Shown: positions 47,506 through 56,312 of the stretch, in pieces
Numbering within the stretch: the first letter of the stretch is position 1
How the letters are laid out: the number at the start of each line of letters is the position of its first letter
NCBI RefSeq assembly: GCF_029263785.1
Contig: NZ_JAJUFE010000010.1
Span: 1 to 64,000 of the forward strand
Direction of reading: 5' to 3'
Source of the DNA: Pusillimonas sp.
Lineage (GTDB): Bacteria; Pseudomonadota; Gammaproteobacteria; Burkholderiales; Burkholderiaceae_B
Length of the DNA stretch: 64,000 nucleotides
Made by a program: the position numbers and the translations under genes
The notes under the pieces: model-generated
Database searches by the model: none
Told to the model about the DNA's origin: nothing
What the model saw: the letters and a program-made list of their open reading frames with translations, nothing else

Positions 47506-47535
47506 GAGGCGCTCCCTCGTTGCGGAGCGTCTTTT
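47506..47535 (+). terminator. Second greA-leader hairpin, terminator-like attenuator
   Basis: A 10-bp stem (47506-47515 with 47524-47533, GAGGCGCTCC with GGAGCGTCTT, two G-U/T-type pairs) with an 8-nt loop, followed by a T-rich stretch (TTTTACTTT). It ends about 20 nt before the greA ATG and just upstream of its AGGA ribosome site. It is placed to abort transcription or limit translation of greA. Confidence 0.6.
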
Positions 47536-47554
47536 ACTTTCATTCAGGAACACC

Positions 47555-48031
47555 ATGGCTGCCATACCATTGACAGCAAGCGGCGCTGAACGCTTGCAAC
47601 AAGAACTGCATCGCTTGAAAACCATCGAGCGTCCCGAGGTCATCAACGCCATTGCCGAAGCACGTGCCCAGGGCGATCTGTCCGAAAATGCCGAGTACGA
47701 TGCTGCGCGTGAGCGTCAGGCATTTGTCGAGGGACGCATTCAGGAACTCGAAGGTACCTTGTCAAACGCCCAGATCATCGATCCGACGACGCTCGACGTC
47801 GAGGGCACAGCCGTCTTCGGTGCAACAGTCGAAATCGAAGATCTTGAAACCGGCCAGAGGCTCTCGTACCAGATCGTTGGTGACGCCGAAGCGGATATCC
47901 GCTCGAACCGCATTTCGGTTTCCAGCCCTGTGGCGCGGGCCCTCATCGGCAAATCCGAAGGAGACGTCGTCGAGGTCCAGGCCCCCGGCGGCGTGCGCGA
48001 ATACGAAATCGTCAATATCAGCTATATCTAA
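47555..48031 (+). CDS. greA: Transcription elongation factor GreA
   Basis: A 158-residue factor that enters the RNA polymerase secondary channel and stimulates cleavage of backtracked RNA. The N-terminal coiled coil (about residues 8-75) has the catalytic acidic tip in [22 protein letters not shown] (Asp and Glu of GDLSENAEY). The C-terminal FKBP-like domain includes [14 protein letters not shown] and [19 protein letters not shown] chose ATG 47555 ([15 protein letters not shown]) with AGGA upstream. The carAB-permease-greA order resembles the carAB-greA linkage of many Proteobacteria. Confidence 0.97.
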   Translation: MAAIPLTASGAERLQQELHRLKTIERPEVINAIAEARAQGDLSENAEYDAARERQAFVEGRIQELEGTLSNAQIIDPTTLDVEGTAVFGATVEIEDLETGQRLSYQIVGDAEADIRSNRISVSSPVARALIGKSEGDVVEVQAPGGVREYEIVNISYI

Positions 48032-48337
48032 GTGGCGCGCCTGGGCCGATGCCGGCGTCCCGCCCCGGCCGTCATTGAGTTGCGTCGCCCGCACACGTCG
48101 GCGAATCCCGGGAATCCGGGCGCGACATGTAGTCGACAGATTTCAGCGTAAAATGACGAATTCGCGCTTTTATTGATGCGTTGCCCAGGTGCGCAGCAAA
48201 AAAAGGCCCCCAGCTTTGGGGGCGTTTTGTTTTTGTTTGCATGGCTCGTTCTGGAAACCGTGCGTTGTAGTTGATTTTTGTGTTTTGGGCAGGGGTGGCG
48301 AGCGTTGCCGCTACGTGGCGTTGGGTGGCAAGCCGCC
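48032..48337. other. 306-bp gap between greA and yhbY stops
   Basis: No gene can be supported here. The stretch holds short GC-rich inverted repeats near 48100-48120 (CCCGGGAATCCGGG) and the strong bidirectional terminator at 48198-48236. Base composition shifts to T-rich after the terminator (48224-48290). Confidence 0.7.
48198..48236. terminator. Bidirectional terminator between greA and yhbY
   Basis: GCCCCC/GGGGGC (48206-48211 with 48218-48223), plus one A-T pair, has seven A on the left and TTTTGTTTTT on the right. It can end transcripts from both the convergent genes greA (plus) and yhbY (minus). Confidence 0.85.
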
Positions 48338-48883
48338 TCAGCCCGAGCGCTTTCGTCCGGCTGGCGACGCGCTGCGGCGCATCCCGGCACGCAATGTCAG
48401 GGAGCTTCCGCTGCGGCGTGGAATTCCATGGGCAGGTGTAGTGGCACGGCGGGAGACAGGAGCGGACGCCTTGCCGGCTGCCTTGCGAGCGGTCTTGCGC
48501 GCGGGTTTTACACCAGCGGCGGCCGCTTTCTTGGGGATGTAGGGGTCTGAAGGCTTGCGCTGAGCGCGCGTGGTATTGCGGGCTTCTTCCTCGGCTTTAA
48601 GTTTGGCCGCATCGGGCCGGTACAGGACCAGCGTCTTGCCCAGATGATGCACGGCGGCGCAAGAGAGCTCCTCGCAAATGGTTTCAAGCGTAAGGTCGCG
48701 TTCGGCGCGCTCTTGGCCGTTAACCCTTACCTTGATCAATTGGTGAGCGTTCAGATTGAGATCAATTTCTTTCAGAACGGCGGGAGTCAGCCCCTTGTCG
48801 CCAATCAGGACGACCGGGTTCAATGGGTGGGCAGCAGCGCGTAGCGCACTGCGCTCTTGAGATGTAATGTCGAGTTTGGGCAT
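48338..48883 (-). CDS. yhbY: YhbY-type CRM-domain RNA-binding protein with basic C-terminal extension
   Basis: A 181-residue protein whose first 97 residues match YhbY, a CRM-fold protein linked to 50S ribosome assembly. It shows LTSQERSALRAAAHPL-like LDITSQERSALRAAAH, the loop VLIGDKGLT (GxxG-type), LIKVRVNG and CAAVHHLGKTLVLYRP. E. coli YhbY stops there (97 residues). Here about 84 more residues follow, rich in Lys, Arg, Ala and Ser (KPARKTARKAAGKASAP, RRSGSSLTLRAGMRRS), predicted to be disordered and RNA-binding. It diverges from rlmE with only 17 bp between start codons. Confidence 0.9.
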   Translation of the reverse strand: MPKLDITSQERSALRAAAHPLNPVVLIGDKGLTPAVLKEIDLNLNAHQLIKVRVNGQERAERDLTLETICEELSCAAVHHLGKTLVLYRPDAAKLKAEEEARNTTRAQRKPSDPYIPKKAAAAGVKPARKTARKAAGKASAPVSRRATTPAHGIPRRSGSSLTLRAGMRRSASPAGRKRSG

Positions 48884-48900
48884 AGTGGAATTGTACGGGA

Positions 48901-49575
48901 ATGGCCAAAAAAAAATTCTCTAAAAACTGGGTTCACCAGCACATCAACGACCCATATGTGAAAATGGCGCAACAAAAGGGCTACCGTGCTCGTGCCGCCT
49001 TCAAGCTGATTGAAATCCTCGACTCCGAAAAGTTGATGCGCAAAGGCGACATTGTGGTCGATCTTGGCTCCGCGCCCGGCAGTTGGTCTCAAGTCGCGCG
49101 TGAGCGCCTGGCCGGGCCCGGTGGAGTGGTTCAGGGCCGGATCATTGCCCTCGACATGCTTCCCATGGAGCCCGTCGCCGGTGTGGAATTCATACAGGGC
49201 GATTTTCGCGACGACACTGTGCTCGAGCAGTTGAAACAGATTGTGGGCGATTCGCCGGTAGATCTTGTGATTTCCGATATGGCCCCCAATTTATCTGGTG
49301 TGGAGTCAGCCGATTCGGCGCGCATCCAGCATGTATGCGAACTGGCGCTCGATTTTGCCTGTCGCCACCTGCAACCTGACGGCGCGCTTATTGTCAAAGC
49401 TTTTCATGGAAGTGGTTTCTCGCAAATTGTCGAAACCTTCAAGAAGCATTTTCGACGCGTCGTCGAGCGCAAGCCCAAGGCGTCGCGCGATAAATCATCT
49501 GAAACATTTTTAGTGGCCCGGGGCCTGAAAGCCGGGGCGAAACACAGCGATATTCGTTCTGACGGGTTAGAATGA
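48901..49575 (+). CDS. rlmE: 23S rRNA (uridine2552-2'-O)-methyltransferase RlmE (FtsJ/RrmJ)
   Basis: A 224-residue methyltransferase that modifies U2552 in the ribosomal A-loop. The K-D-K-E tetrad lies in [32 protein letters not shown] and [13 protein letters not shown] motif I is [15 protein letters not shown]. The third to fifth codons are a run of nine A (MAKKKF). It precedes ftsH by 74 nt, the classical rlmE-ftsH pair, and diverges from yhbY. Confidence 0.97.
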   Translation: MAKKKFSKNWVHQHINDPYVKMAQQKGYRARAAFKLIEILDSEKLMRKGDIVVDLGSAPGSWSQVARERLAGPGGVVQGRIIALDMLPMEPVAGVEFIQGDFRDDTVLEQLKQIVGDSPVDLVISDMAPNLSGVESADSARIQHVCELALDFACRHLQPDGALIVKAFHGSGFSQIVETFKKHFRRVVERKPKASRDKSSETFLVARGLKAGAKHSDIRSDGLE

Positions 49576-49649
49576 ATCATTCGAGCATCTGATCGCTTGC
49601 CAACGACGCGGGGCGGCTTGTCAGATACAGGTTATGTAGGAGGTTGGCG

Positions 49650-51542
49650 TTGAACAACTCATTTTCCAAGGTCGCCATATGGATGGTGATCGCGCTGGTA
49701 CTTTTTACTGTTTTCAAACAGTTTGACGGCCGCGTTGCATCTACCGATACGGTTACCTACACCCAATTCATGTCCGACGCGCAGGCTGGCAAGATCAGCA
49801 AGGTCGATATTCAGGGCGACACCATTTACGTCACGCCAGATTCCGGTCGTCCCTACAGCCTGACTTCCCCGGGCGATCTCTGGATGGTGCCTGAACTGGT
49901 CAAGGCAGGCGTCGAGGTCTCGGGCAAGGCGCGCGAAGAGCCTTCTTTCCTCACCAGCCTGTTCATCTCCTGGTTCCCCATGTTGTTGCTGATCGGCGTC
50001 TGGATTTTCTTCATGCGCCAGATGCAAGGCGGAGGCAAGGGAGGTGCGTTCAGCTTCGGAAAGTCACGCGCCCGCATGATGGACGAAAACACCAATAACA
50101 TCACCTTCGCCGATGTGGCGGGCTGCGACGAAGCCAAAGAAGACGTCACCGAACTGGTCGATTTTCTTCGCGATCCCACCAAGTTCCAGCGGCTTGGCGG
50201 CCGCATTCCGCGAGGCGTATTGCTGGTTGGTCCTCCCGGAACGGGCAAGACGCTGTTGGCCAAGGCAATCGCCGGCGAAGCCAAGGTTCCCTTCTTCAGC
50301 ATCTCGGGCTCCGACTTCGTCGAGATGTTTGTCGGGGTGGGTGCTGCACGCGTTCGCGACATGTTCGAAAACGCCAAGAAGCAGGCTCCCTGCATTATCT
50401 TCATTGACGAGATCGACGCCGTAGGACGTCAACGCGGCGCCGGTCTTGGCGGTGGTAACGACGAACGCGAGCAAACGCTCAACCAGTTGCTGGTCGAAAT
50501 GGACGGTTTTGAAACCGGCCAGGGCGTCCTGGTCATTGCCGCCACCAACCGTCCTGATGTACTTGATCCGGCGCTTTTGCGTCCTGGTCGCTTCGACCGC
50601 CAGGTGGTGGTGTCCCTGCCCGATATTCGCGGTCGCGAGCAGATTCTCAAGGTGCATATGCGCAAGGTGCCTCTTGCGCCCAATGTCGATCCGCTCATCC
50701 TGGCGCGCGGCACGCCGGGCTTCTCGGGTGCCGACCTCGCCAACCTGGTCAACGAAGCCGCATTGTTTGCCGCCCGGCGCAATGGCCGCACCGTCGACAT
50801 GAGCGATTTCGAAAAGGCCAAGGACAAGATCATCATGGGCGCCGAGCGCCGTACCCTGGTCATGCCCGAAGAAGAACGTCGCAATACGGCGTATCACGAA
50901 TCTGGGCATGCCCTTGTGGCGCGCAGTCTGCCCAAGACCGATCCGGTTCACAAGGTCACCATCATTCCGCGAGGCCGTGCGTTGGGTGTCACCATGCAGT
51001 TGCCCGAAGGTGATCGCTACAGCATGGACAAAGAGCGCCTGCTCAACATGATCGCCGTACTGTTTGGCGGACGTATCGCCGAAGAGGTGTTCATGAACCA
51101 GATGACCACCGGTGCTTCGAACGACTTCGAGCGGGCTACGGCCATTGCGCGCGATATCGTCACGCGCTACGGCATGACCGACTCTCTGGGCCCGGTTGTG
51201 TACGCCGAAAACGAAGGCGAGGTCTTTCTTGGACGCAGCGTCACGAAAACGACGCATGTCTCTGAGTCCACCATGCAGAAGGTCGATCAGGAAATTCGCA
51301 AGATCATCGACGAGCAATATAAGGTTGCCCGCGACATCATCGAAAACAACCGTGACAAGATGGAAGCCATGGCAGCCGCGCTGCTCGAATGGGAAACCAT
51401 CGACTCCGACCAGATCGACGACATCATGGAAGGTCGGCCACCACGTCCACCCAAGAACCTGGACGCGCCCGATTCCTCTTCAACCCCGTCGTCCGGTGCG
51501 CCGGCAGTCGGGGGCGGTAATGCGGCCGCTACGCCGGTGTAA
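49650..51542 (+). CDS. ftsH: ATP-dependent zinc metalloprotease FtsH
   Basis: A 630-residue membrane-anchored AAA+ protease, hexameric in its family, that degrades misassembled membrane proteins and short-lived regulators such as LpxC and sigma-32 in E. coli. Two transmembrane helices lie at about residues 5-23 and 98-118 around a periplasmic domain. The AAA domain shows [20 protein letters not shown], Walker [12 protein letters not shown] and the [23 protein letters not shown]. The zinc site is HESGH. The pore-loop MFVGVGA is intact. I chose TTG 49650 (read [12 protein letters not shown]), because TAGGAGG lies 6 nt before it. TTG 49644 is the alternative. Confidence 0.97.
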   Translation: MNNSFSKVAIWMVIALVLFTVFKQFDGRVASTDTVTYTQFMSDAQAGKISKVDIQGDTIYVTPDSGRPYSLTSPGDLWMVPELVKAGVEVSGKAREEPSFLTSLFISWFPMLLLIGVWIFFMRQMQGGGKGGAFSFGKSRARMMDENTNNITFADVAGCDEAKEDVTELVDFLRDPTKFQRLGGRIPRGVLLVGPPGTGKTLLAKAIAGEAKVPFFSISGSDFVEMFVGVGAARVRDMFENAKKQAPCIIFIDEIDAVGRQRGAGLGGGNDEREQTLNQLLVEMDGFETGQGVLVIAATNRPDVLDPALLRPGRFDRQVVVSLPDIRGREQILKVHMRKVPLAPNVDPLILARGTPGFSGADLANLVNEAALFAARRNGRTVDMSDFEKAKDKIIMGAERRTLVMPEEERRNTAYHESGHALVARSLPKTDPVHKVTIIPRGRALGVTMQLPEGDRYSMDKERLLNMIAVLFGGRIAEEVFMNQMTTGASNDFERATAIARDIVTRYGMTDSLGPVVYAENEGEVFLGRSVTKTTHVSESTMQKVDQEIRKIIDEQYKVARDIIENNRDKMEAMAAALLEWETIDSDQIDDIMEGRPPRPPKNLDAPDSSSTPSSGAPAVGGGNAAATPV

Positions 51543-51560
51543 ATTAACCGTATTTCCTTC

Positions 51561-52400
51561 ATGAGCGCCAAGTTGCTCTGCGGGCGGTTCGAGCTCTCTC
51601 TCGAACGCCCGCTGGTCATGGGAATTCTTAACGTGACCCCGGATTCGTTCTCCGACGGATCCCGCCATCTTGAAACGGATAAGGCCATTGCCCATGGTCG
51701 CAACATGGTGGCTGAGGGCGCCGACATCATTGATATCGGTGCCGAATCCACTCGCCCCGGTGCAACCCCGGTTCAGCTACAAGAAGAACTCGAACGGCTG
51801 CTGCCCGTGATAGAAGGCTTGCGCGAAGTGGGTGTGGCCTTGTCCGTCGATACGTTCAAGCCCCAAGTCATGCGACGCGTCCTGGACGCAGGCGCCGACA
51901 TGATCAACGATATTTACGGCTTTCGCATGCCCGGTGCGCTGGATGCAGTGGCGACATCGCATTGCGGACTATGTGTCATGCACATGCAGGGCGAGCCTCG
52001 CACCATGCAGCAGGCCCCCCAATATGACGATGTCGTTGCCGAGGTGCGCGACTTCCTTCGCGAGCGTGTGGCCACACTCCAGGCGCAAGGGGTTCACCCT
52101 CAGCGAGTTCTCTTGGATCCGGGCTTTGGCTTTGGTAAAAACGCTCAGCATAACTACGAATTGCTGGGTCGATTGGAAGATCTTTTTTTCGATGACTATC
52201 CCTTGCTGGTGGCACTGTCTCGCAAGACGATGATCGGCCATGTCACGGGTCGTGAACCCGGAGAGCGTCTGGGCGGCAGCATCGCGGGAGCGCTTGCGGG
52301 TATCGCTCGCGGCGCGGCCATGGTGCGCGTTCACGATGTTGCCCAGACAGTAGACGCCATCAAGGTGTGGCAAGCAGTACAACACGGAGTATCTGCATGA
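51561..52400 (+). CDS. folP: Dihydropteroate synthase FolP
   Basis: A 279-residue TIM-barrel enzyme joining 6-hydroxymethyl-dihydropterin diphosphate (product of FolK, at 16964) to p-aminobenzoate; it is the sulfonamide target. Signatures are [52 protein letters not shown] and ALSRKTMIG. It starts 18 nt after the ftsH stop, and its TGA overlaps the glmM ATG (ATGA), so ftsH-folP-glmM form one operon. Confidence 0.97.
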   Translation: MSAKLLCGRFELSLERPLVMGILNVTPDSFSDGSRHLETDKAIAHGRNMVAEGADIIDIGAESTRPGATPVQLQEELERLLPVIEGLREVGVALSVDTFKPQVMRRVLDAGADMINDIYGFRMPGALDAVATSHCGLCVMHMQGEPRTMQQAPQYDDVVAEVRDFLRERVATLQAQGVHPQRVLLDPGFGFGKNAQHNYELLGRLEDLFFDDYPLLVALSRKTMIGHVTGREPGERLGGSIAGALAGIARGAAMVRVHDVAQTVDAIKVWQAVQHGVSA

Positions 52401-53746
52401 GCGATCGCAAGTATTTTGGCACTGACGGGGTGCGCGGCGTGGTGGGTGGACCCATCATCAATCCGGAATTCACATTGCGGCTTGGCTATGCTGCCGGTCA
52501 GGTCCTTGCACAGCATCACAATCCTGTACGCGGTCGCCCCACCGTGGTCATTGGCAAAGACACCCGGATTTCGGGCTATATGCTCGAATCCGCATTAGAG
52601 GCCGGTCTTTCGGCCGCAGGCGTTGATGTGCTGCTGGCCGGTCCGGTACCCACTCCCGCCATTGCTTATCTGACCCGCGCCTTGCGTCTGGCGGCCGGCG
52701 TGGTCATAAGCGCTTCGCATAACCCCTACCAAGATAACGGCATCAAGTTTTTTTCGGCGCAGGGCATGAAGCTGGCCGATGAGATCGAAGAGCGTATCGA
52801 AGCGGTGATCGATCAGCCCCTGGGCTGCGCCGATTCCGAGCACCTGGGCAGGGCTCGGCGCATTGACGATGCCTCGGGTCGCTACATTGAGTTTTGCAAA
52901 AGCACCTTCCCCAACGAGCTTGATCTGTCGGGGATGAAGATTGTGGTAGATGCTGCTCACGGTGCTGCCTACCAGATTGCTCCCCATGTCTTCCGCGAAC
53001 TGGGTGCCGAGGTTTTTCCCATCGGCTGTCAGCCGGACGGCTTCAATATCAATGAGGGTGTCGGCGCATTGCATCCCGAGGCAATGGCGGCTGAAGTCAG
53101 AGCGCGCGGTGCTCATGTGGGTATTGCTCTGGACGGCGACGCCGACCGCTTGCTGATGGTCGATGAAACCGGTCGCATCTACAATGGCGACGAGCTCCTG
53201 TACGCCATCGTGCGCGACAGGCACGCCCAGAGCAAGGTGCAGGGTGTAGTGGGTACGCTCATGACCAACTTCGGCTTCGAGAAAGCCATGAACGCATTGG
53301 GCATTGAGTTCGAGCGCGCCAAGGTTGGTGATCGGTACGTGCTTGAAAGCCTCGTGCGCAAGGGGTGGCTCTTTGGTGGCGAGAGCTCCGGCCATTTGTT
53401 GTGTCTCGACCGTCATACTACTGGCGATGGCATTATTGCCGCCCTGCAGGTCTTGACTGCCATGCGGCGCAACGGGCTGAGCCTGTCCGAGGCGGTAGGA
53501 GATCTGCAAATGTACCCTCAGGAAATGGTCAATGTTCCCTTGCAACCAAACACTGCCTGGCAAGATCATCCAGGGCTGATTCAGGCTCGCGAGCGGGTCG
53601 AGCGCGAACTGAACGGGCGGGGCAGGGTGTTGATCCGTGCCTCGGGTACCGAGCCGAAACTTCGTCTGATGGTCGAGGCCGAAGACCTTGAGCTGGCGCG
53701 GCAAAGTGTGCGGGAATTGGTTGCAGTCGACTTAACAAAGCGGTAA
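52397..53746 (+). CDS. glmM: Phosphoglucosamine mutase GlmM
   Basis: A 449-residue phosphohexomutase converting glucosamine-6-phosphate to glucosamine-1-phosphate for UDP-GlcNAc, peptidoglycan and LPS. Ser107 in ISASHNP (residues 104-110) is the phosphorylated catalytic serine. The metal loop is [13 protein letters not shown], the sugar-binding loop is GGESSGHLL, and the phosphate-binding loop near the C-terminus is [15 protein letters not shown] chose ATG 52397 ([14 protein letters not shown]), overlapping folP by 4 nt. Confidence 0.97.
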   Translation: MSDRKYFGTDGVRGVVGGPIINPEFTLRLGYAAGQVLAQHHNPVRGRPTVVIGKDTRISGYMLESALEAGLSAAGVDVLLAGPVPTPAIAYLTRALRLAAGVVISASHNPYQDNGIKFFSAQGMKLADEIEERIEAVIDQPLGCADSEHLGRARRIDDASGRYIEFCKSTFPNELDLSGMKIVVDAAHGAAYQIAPHVFRELGAEVFPIGCQPDGFNINEGVGALHPEAMAAEVRARGAHVGIALDGDADRLLMVDETGRIYNGDELLYAIVRDRHAQSKVQGVVGTLMTNFGFEKAMNALGIEFERAKVGDRYVLESLVRKGWLFGGESSGHLLCLDRHTTGDGIIAALQVLTAMRRNGLSLSEAVGDLQMYPQEMVNVPLQPNTAWQDHPGLIQARERVERELNGRGRVLIRASGTEPKLRLMVEAEDLELARQSVRELVAVDLTKR

Positions 53747-53765
53747 CGTAGCCATCAAATACTTG

Positions 53766-53797
53766 AAACATTCTGCGGCCATAATGTCGCAATGTTT
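53766..53797. other. Inverted repeat before the GNAT acyltransferase gene
   Basis: AAACAT...TGCG pairs with CGCA...ATGTTT (53766-53771 and 53774-53777 with 53788-53791 and 53792-53797), with two unpaired bases in the left arm and a 10-nt centre. It ends 14 nt before the ATG at 53812. It could be an operator or an mRNA hairpin; no T-run follows. Confidence 0.35.
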
Positions 53798-53811
53798 GTG
53801 GAGCGATATCT

Positions 53812-54594
53812 ATGTTAGAGCTTGCGCGAGTCAACGGCGAACCTGAAGTCGGAGTTGCATGGTCCGACCGATCGGCCGGGGGGTTGGTACTGGGCCTGGC
53901 CCGAACCAACGAAGAGCTCGAGTCGATTCAGCGTTTGCGTTACGACGTGTTCACCAAAGAAATGAACGCCGTTTTTCCGGATGCGGTGGACGGCCTGGAT
54001 TCTGACCGTTTCGACCCCTGGTGCGAACATTTCATGGTGACGGAAGCCGGCACGGGCCAGGTGGTGGGCACCTATCGATTGCTTACTCCCGCCAATGCCA
54101 TCAAGGCCGGTGGCTATTATTCCGAATCAGAGTTTGATATTTCATCGCTTGATGGCATCCGTTCGTCACTGGCCGAGGTGGGCCGTTCCTGCATTCATCC
54201 GGATTACCGTCGCGGTTCGGTCATTATGCTGCTTTGGTCGGGCATTGCGGCCCTCATGCAACAGGGCGGGTATCAGTACGTTCTCGGGTGCGCCAGCGTC
54301 AGCTTGCGCGACGATGGAGTCACGGCCGCCGAGGTATGGCGAGCTGCCAAGAAAAGCATGGCCTCGGGCCGCAGTCCGCATCGGGTAGCGCCGCTGCACC
54401 GGTATCCGGTCGAACGCCTCAACAGCCAACTTCCGGCCCGCGTGCCTCCGCTGATCAAAGGATATTTGGCCCTGGGGGCTACCATTTGCGGCGAACCCGC
54501 CTGGGATCCAGACTTCAATACTGCCGATTTTCCAGTATTGCTTGATATTGCCCAGGTCGATCCGCGCTATCGCAAGCATTTCGGACTCGACTAA
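53812..54594 (+). CDS. GNAT-family acyltransferase, OlsB/hemolysin-like
   Basis: A 260-residue protein of the acyl-ACP-using GNAT group that includes OlsB (L-ornithine N-acyltransferase) and is related in fold to acyl-homoserine-lactone synthases. Family segments are LRYDVFTKEMNAVFPDA, DRFDPWCEHFMV, VVGTYRLLTPANA, the central LAEVGRSCIHPDYRRGSVI (acyl-carrier binding region) and PPLIKGYLALGATICGEPAWD. OlsB starts ornithine lipid synthesis, a phosphate-free membrane lipid pathway, which would suit the neighbouring phosphate genes. No olsA is adjacent and no clear Pho box precedes it, so the substrate is unproven. A terminator follows. Confidence 0.8.
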   Translation: MLELARVNGEPEVGVAWSDRSAGGLVLGLARTNEELESIQRLRYDVFTKEMNAVFPDAVDGLDSDRFDPWCEHFMVTEAGTGQVVGTYRLLTPANAIKAGGYYSESEFDISSLDGIRSSLAEVGRSCIHPDYRRGSVIMLLWSGIAALMQQGGYQYVLGCASVSLRDDGVTAAEVWRAAKKSMASGRSPHRVAPLHRYPVERLNSQLPARVPPLIKGYLALGATICGEPAWDPDFNTADFPVLLDIAQVDPRYRKHFGLD

Positions 54595-54626
54595 AAACCG
54601 CAGTCGAACGAGCCCGAAAATGAAAT

Positions 54627-54650
54627 GCCCCGGCCTTGACCGGGGCTTTC
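54627..54650 (+). terminator. Terminator after the GNAT gene
   Basis: A 7-bp perfect stem GCCCCGG/CCGGGGC (54627-54633 with 54640-54646) runs into TTTCTC. It lies between the GNAT stop and the convergent ppx stop. Confidence 0.75.
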
Positions 54651-54668
54651 TCATAAAAAGAACCTGCC

Positions 54669-56156
54669 TTACCTTTCGATCAGTTGCAGGTCCAGGCCAG
54701 TCTTGCTCCAATCGGCGGCCTCGCGCTGCAATGAGTACTCGGACAAGGGGTGGGTCTCGAGCCAGGCCTTGTCGGCGATTGCCCTGACCATGGATCCCCT
54801 GGATTCCAGTGCTATGGGCAGCTCGGGAAGGTCTTCGCGTCGCCGGCATAACAAGGTGGCGAGTCGCAGGCAAAGCAGGGCACGCCACTGCATGGCAGTG
54901 GCAGGAAACCCGTTCTTTTTGCTTAGTTTTCCTTGCAGGCCCAAAGCAAGCCAGGCCAGCAGAGACTGGTCATCGTTTGAAAAGCCGGGCATGTCGGCAT
55001 GCTGCAGGATATAGGCGCTGTGGCGATGAAAGTTTGCCTGCGTAATGGATAATCCAACTTCGTGCAAGCTTGCCGCCCAGCCAAGAGCCAGAGCCGTTTC
55101 TTCTTTTTCGTCCCCCGATGTCACCAGCTGGTCAAAGAGCTTAAGCGCAATGTCGCGTACACGGTCGGCCTGCTTTACATCGAGCAAATAGCGCTTCTGA
55201 TAAAGCGCTACGGTTTCATCCCGCTTGTCGTGATCGGAATCGCGGCCCAGCAAATCGTACAGTACACCGACTCGAAGCGCGCCCTCACCGGGCAGCATGA
55301 GATCGATCTTGAGTTCCTGGAAGGCCGCCATCATGATGGCAAGGCCGCCGGGCAACACGGGCGCACGCGTCGCCTTGATGCCGGGCAGGTTCTGCATGAT
55401 GACCTTGCCGTCCTTTATCAGCTTGGCCTTGAGCTTTTCCATGCCCTCCAGAGTGATGCCCTTGGAGGACATGCCGCCTTCAGCGAGGATGGCCAGCAGG
55501 CCTTTTGCGGTTCCGGAGGAACCGTAGGCCTGTTTCCAGCCCGTTTTGCGATAAAGGCGCGAAATGCCTTGCAGTTCGCCCCGCGCAGCCAACTGAGCCT
55601 GTTCCATACGTTGCGCGGTGACACGGCCCTCTGGAAAAAATCGGCGGCTGAAACTTGCACAGCCCATATTGAGCGAGGCCAGATGTATGGGCTCGTGCCC
55701 CCGCCCAAGAATGACTTCGGTCGATCCGCCTCCAATGTCAATCACAAGCCGGCGATGCGAAGAAGGGGCCAATTCGTTCGCGACCCCGGAATAGATCAGA
55801 CGGGCTTCCTCGGCTCCGGAAATGACTTCTATGGGGAAACCCAGTGCGGCTTCGGCGCGCGGGAGAATATCCGCAGCGTTGCGGGCGACGCGAAACGTGT
55901 TGGTCGCAACTGCCCGTACCCGATTGGGATGAAAGCCCTGCAGCCTTTCTCCGTAACGCTTGAGCACTGCCAGGGCGCGTTCAATAGCGGGTTCGTCAAG
56001 GATCTGATGGGAATCGAGCCCGGCAGCCAGCTGAACTGACTCTTTCAACCTGTCAACGGCGTAAATCTGTGCTTTGCCATTGTTTTGTACGACGCGGCCG
56101 ATGGAAAGTCGAAAACTGTTCGAACCCAGATCGACGGCTGCAAGTAGATAGTCCAT
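54669..56156 (-). CDS. ppx: Exopolyphosphatase Ppx
   Basis: A 495-residue enzyme of the Ppx/GppA family in the ASKHA fold, which releases phosphate from polyphosphate ends. Motifs are AAVDLGSNSFRLSIGRV (phosphate 1), ISGAEEARLIYSGV, LVIDIGGGSTEVILG (phosphate 2) and GSSGTAKGLLAI. The C-terminal HD-like region includes LGWAASLHEVGLSI and HSAYILQHADMPGF. GppA-type pppGpp hydrolysis cannot be excluded from sequence. It diverges from ppk across 156 bp holding a Pho box. Confidence 0.94.
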   Translation of the reverse strand: MDYLLAAVDLGSNSFRLSIGRVVQNNGKAQIYAVDRLKESVQLAAGLDSHQILDEPAIERALAVLKRYGERLQGFHPNRVRAVATNTFRVARNAADILPRAEAALGFPIEVISGAEEARLIYSGVANELAPSSHRRLVIDIGGGSTEVILGRGHEPIHLASLNMGCASFSRRFFPEGRVTAQRMEQAQLAARGELQGISRLYRKTGWKQAYGSSGTAKGLLAILAEGGMSSKGITLEGMEKLKAKLIKDGKVIMQNLPGIKATRAPVLPGGLAIMMAAFQELKIDLMLPGEGALRVGVLYDLLGRDSDHDKRDETVALYQKRYLLDVKQADRVRDIALKLFDQLVTSGDEKEETALALGWAASLHEVGLSITQANFHRHSAYILQHADMPGFSNDDQSLLAWLALGLQGKLSKKNGFPATAMQWRALLCLRLATLLCRRREDLPELPIALESRGSMVRAIADKAWLETHPLSEYSLQREAADWSKTGLDLQLIER

Positions 56157-56253
56157 AGAGGCATCATGTGGGCGGCGATGCTGGGATTATAAGAAGTTAT
56201 TCCGCGGCGCGTGCGATCAGGCCCGGGTGGCGTCTTGCGGGGGACAATGCCCA

Positions 56254-56298
56254 CTGTCATGATAATGTCATCAAACTGCAGTAAAAGACCGGTACCAT
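56254..56298 (+). promoter_or_regulatory. Pho box and -10 element of the ppk promoter
   Basis: Three PhoB heptamers in an 11-nt rhythm: CTGTCAT (56254-56260), ATGTCAT (56265-56271) and a degenerate CTGCAGT (56276-56282). The consensus is CTGTCAT with 4-nt spacers. A -10-like TACCAT (56293-56298) follows after 10 nt, as expected for PhoB-activated promoters. The ppk ATG is 15 nt further on. The same region could also influence the divergent ppx gene. Confidence 0.8.
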
Positions 56299-56312
56299 TT
56301 ACAGGAGCACGA

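Noticed and set aside
50064-51317. 417-codon open frame antisense to ftsH
   Set aside because: Shadow of a highly conserved gene; the translation has no coherent domain.
52595-53704. 369-codon open frame antisense to glmM
   Set aside because: Shadow frame; no similarity or start signals.
55062-56039. 325-codon plus-strand open frame antisense to ppx
   Set aside because: Shadow of ppx; no family match.
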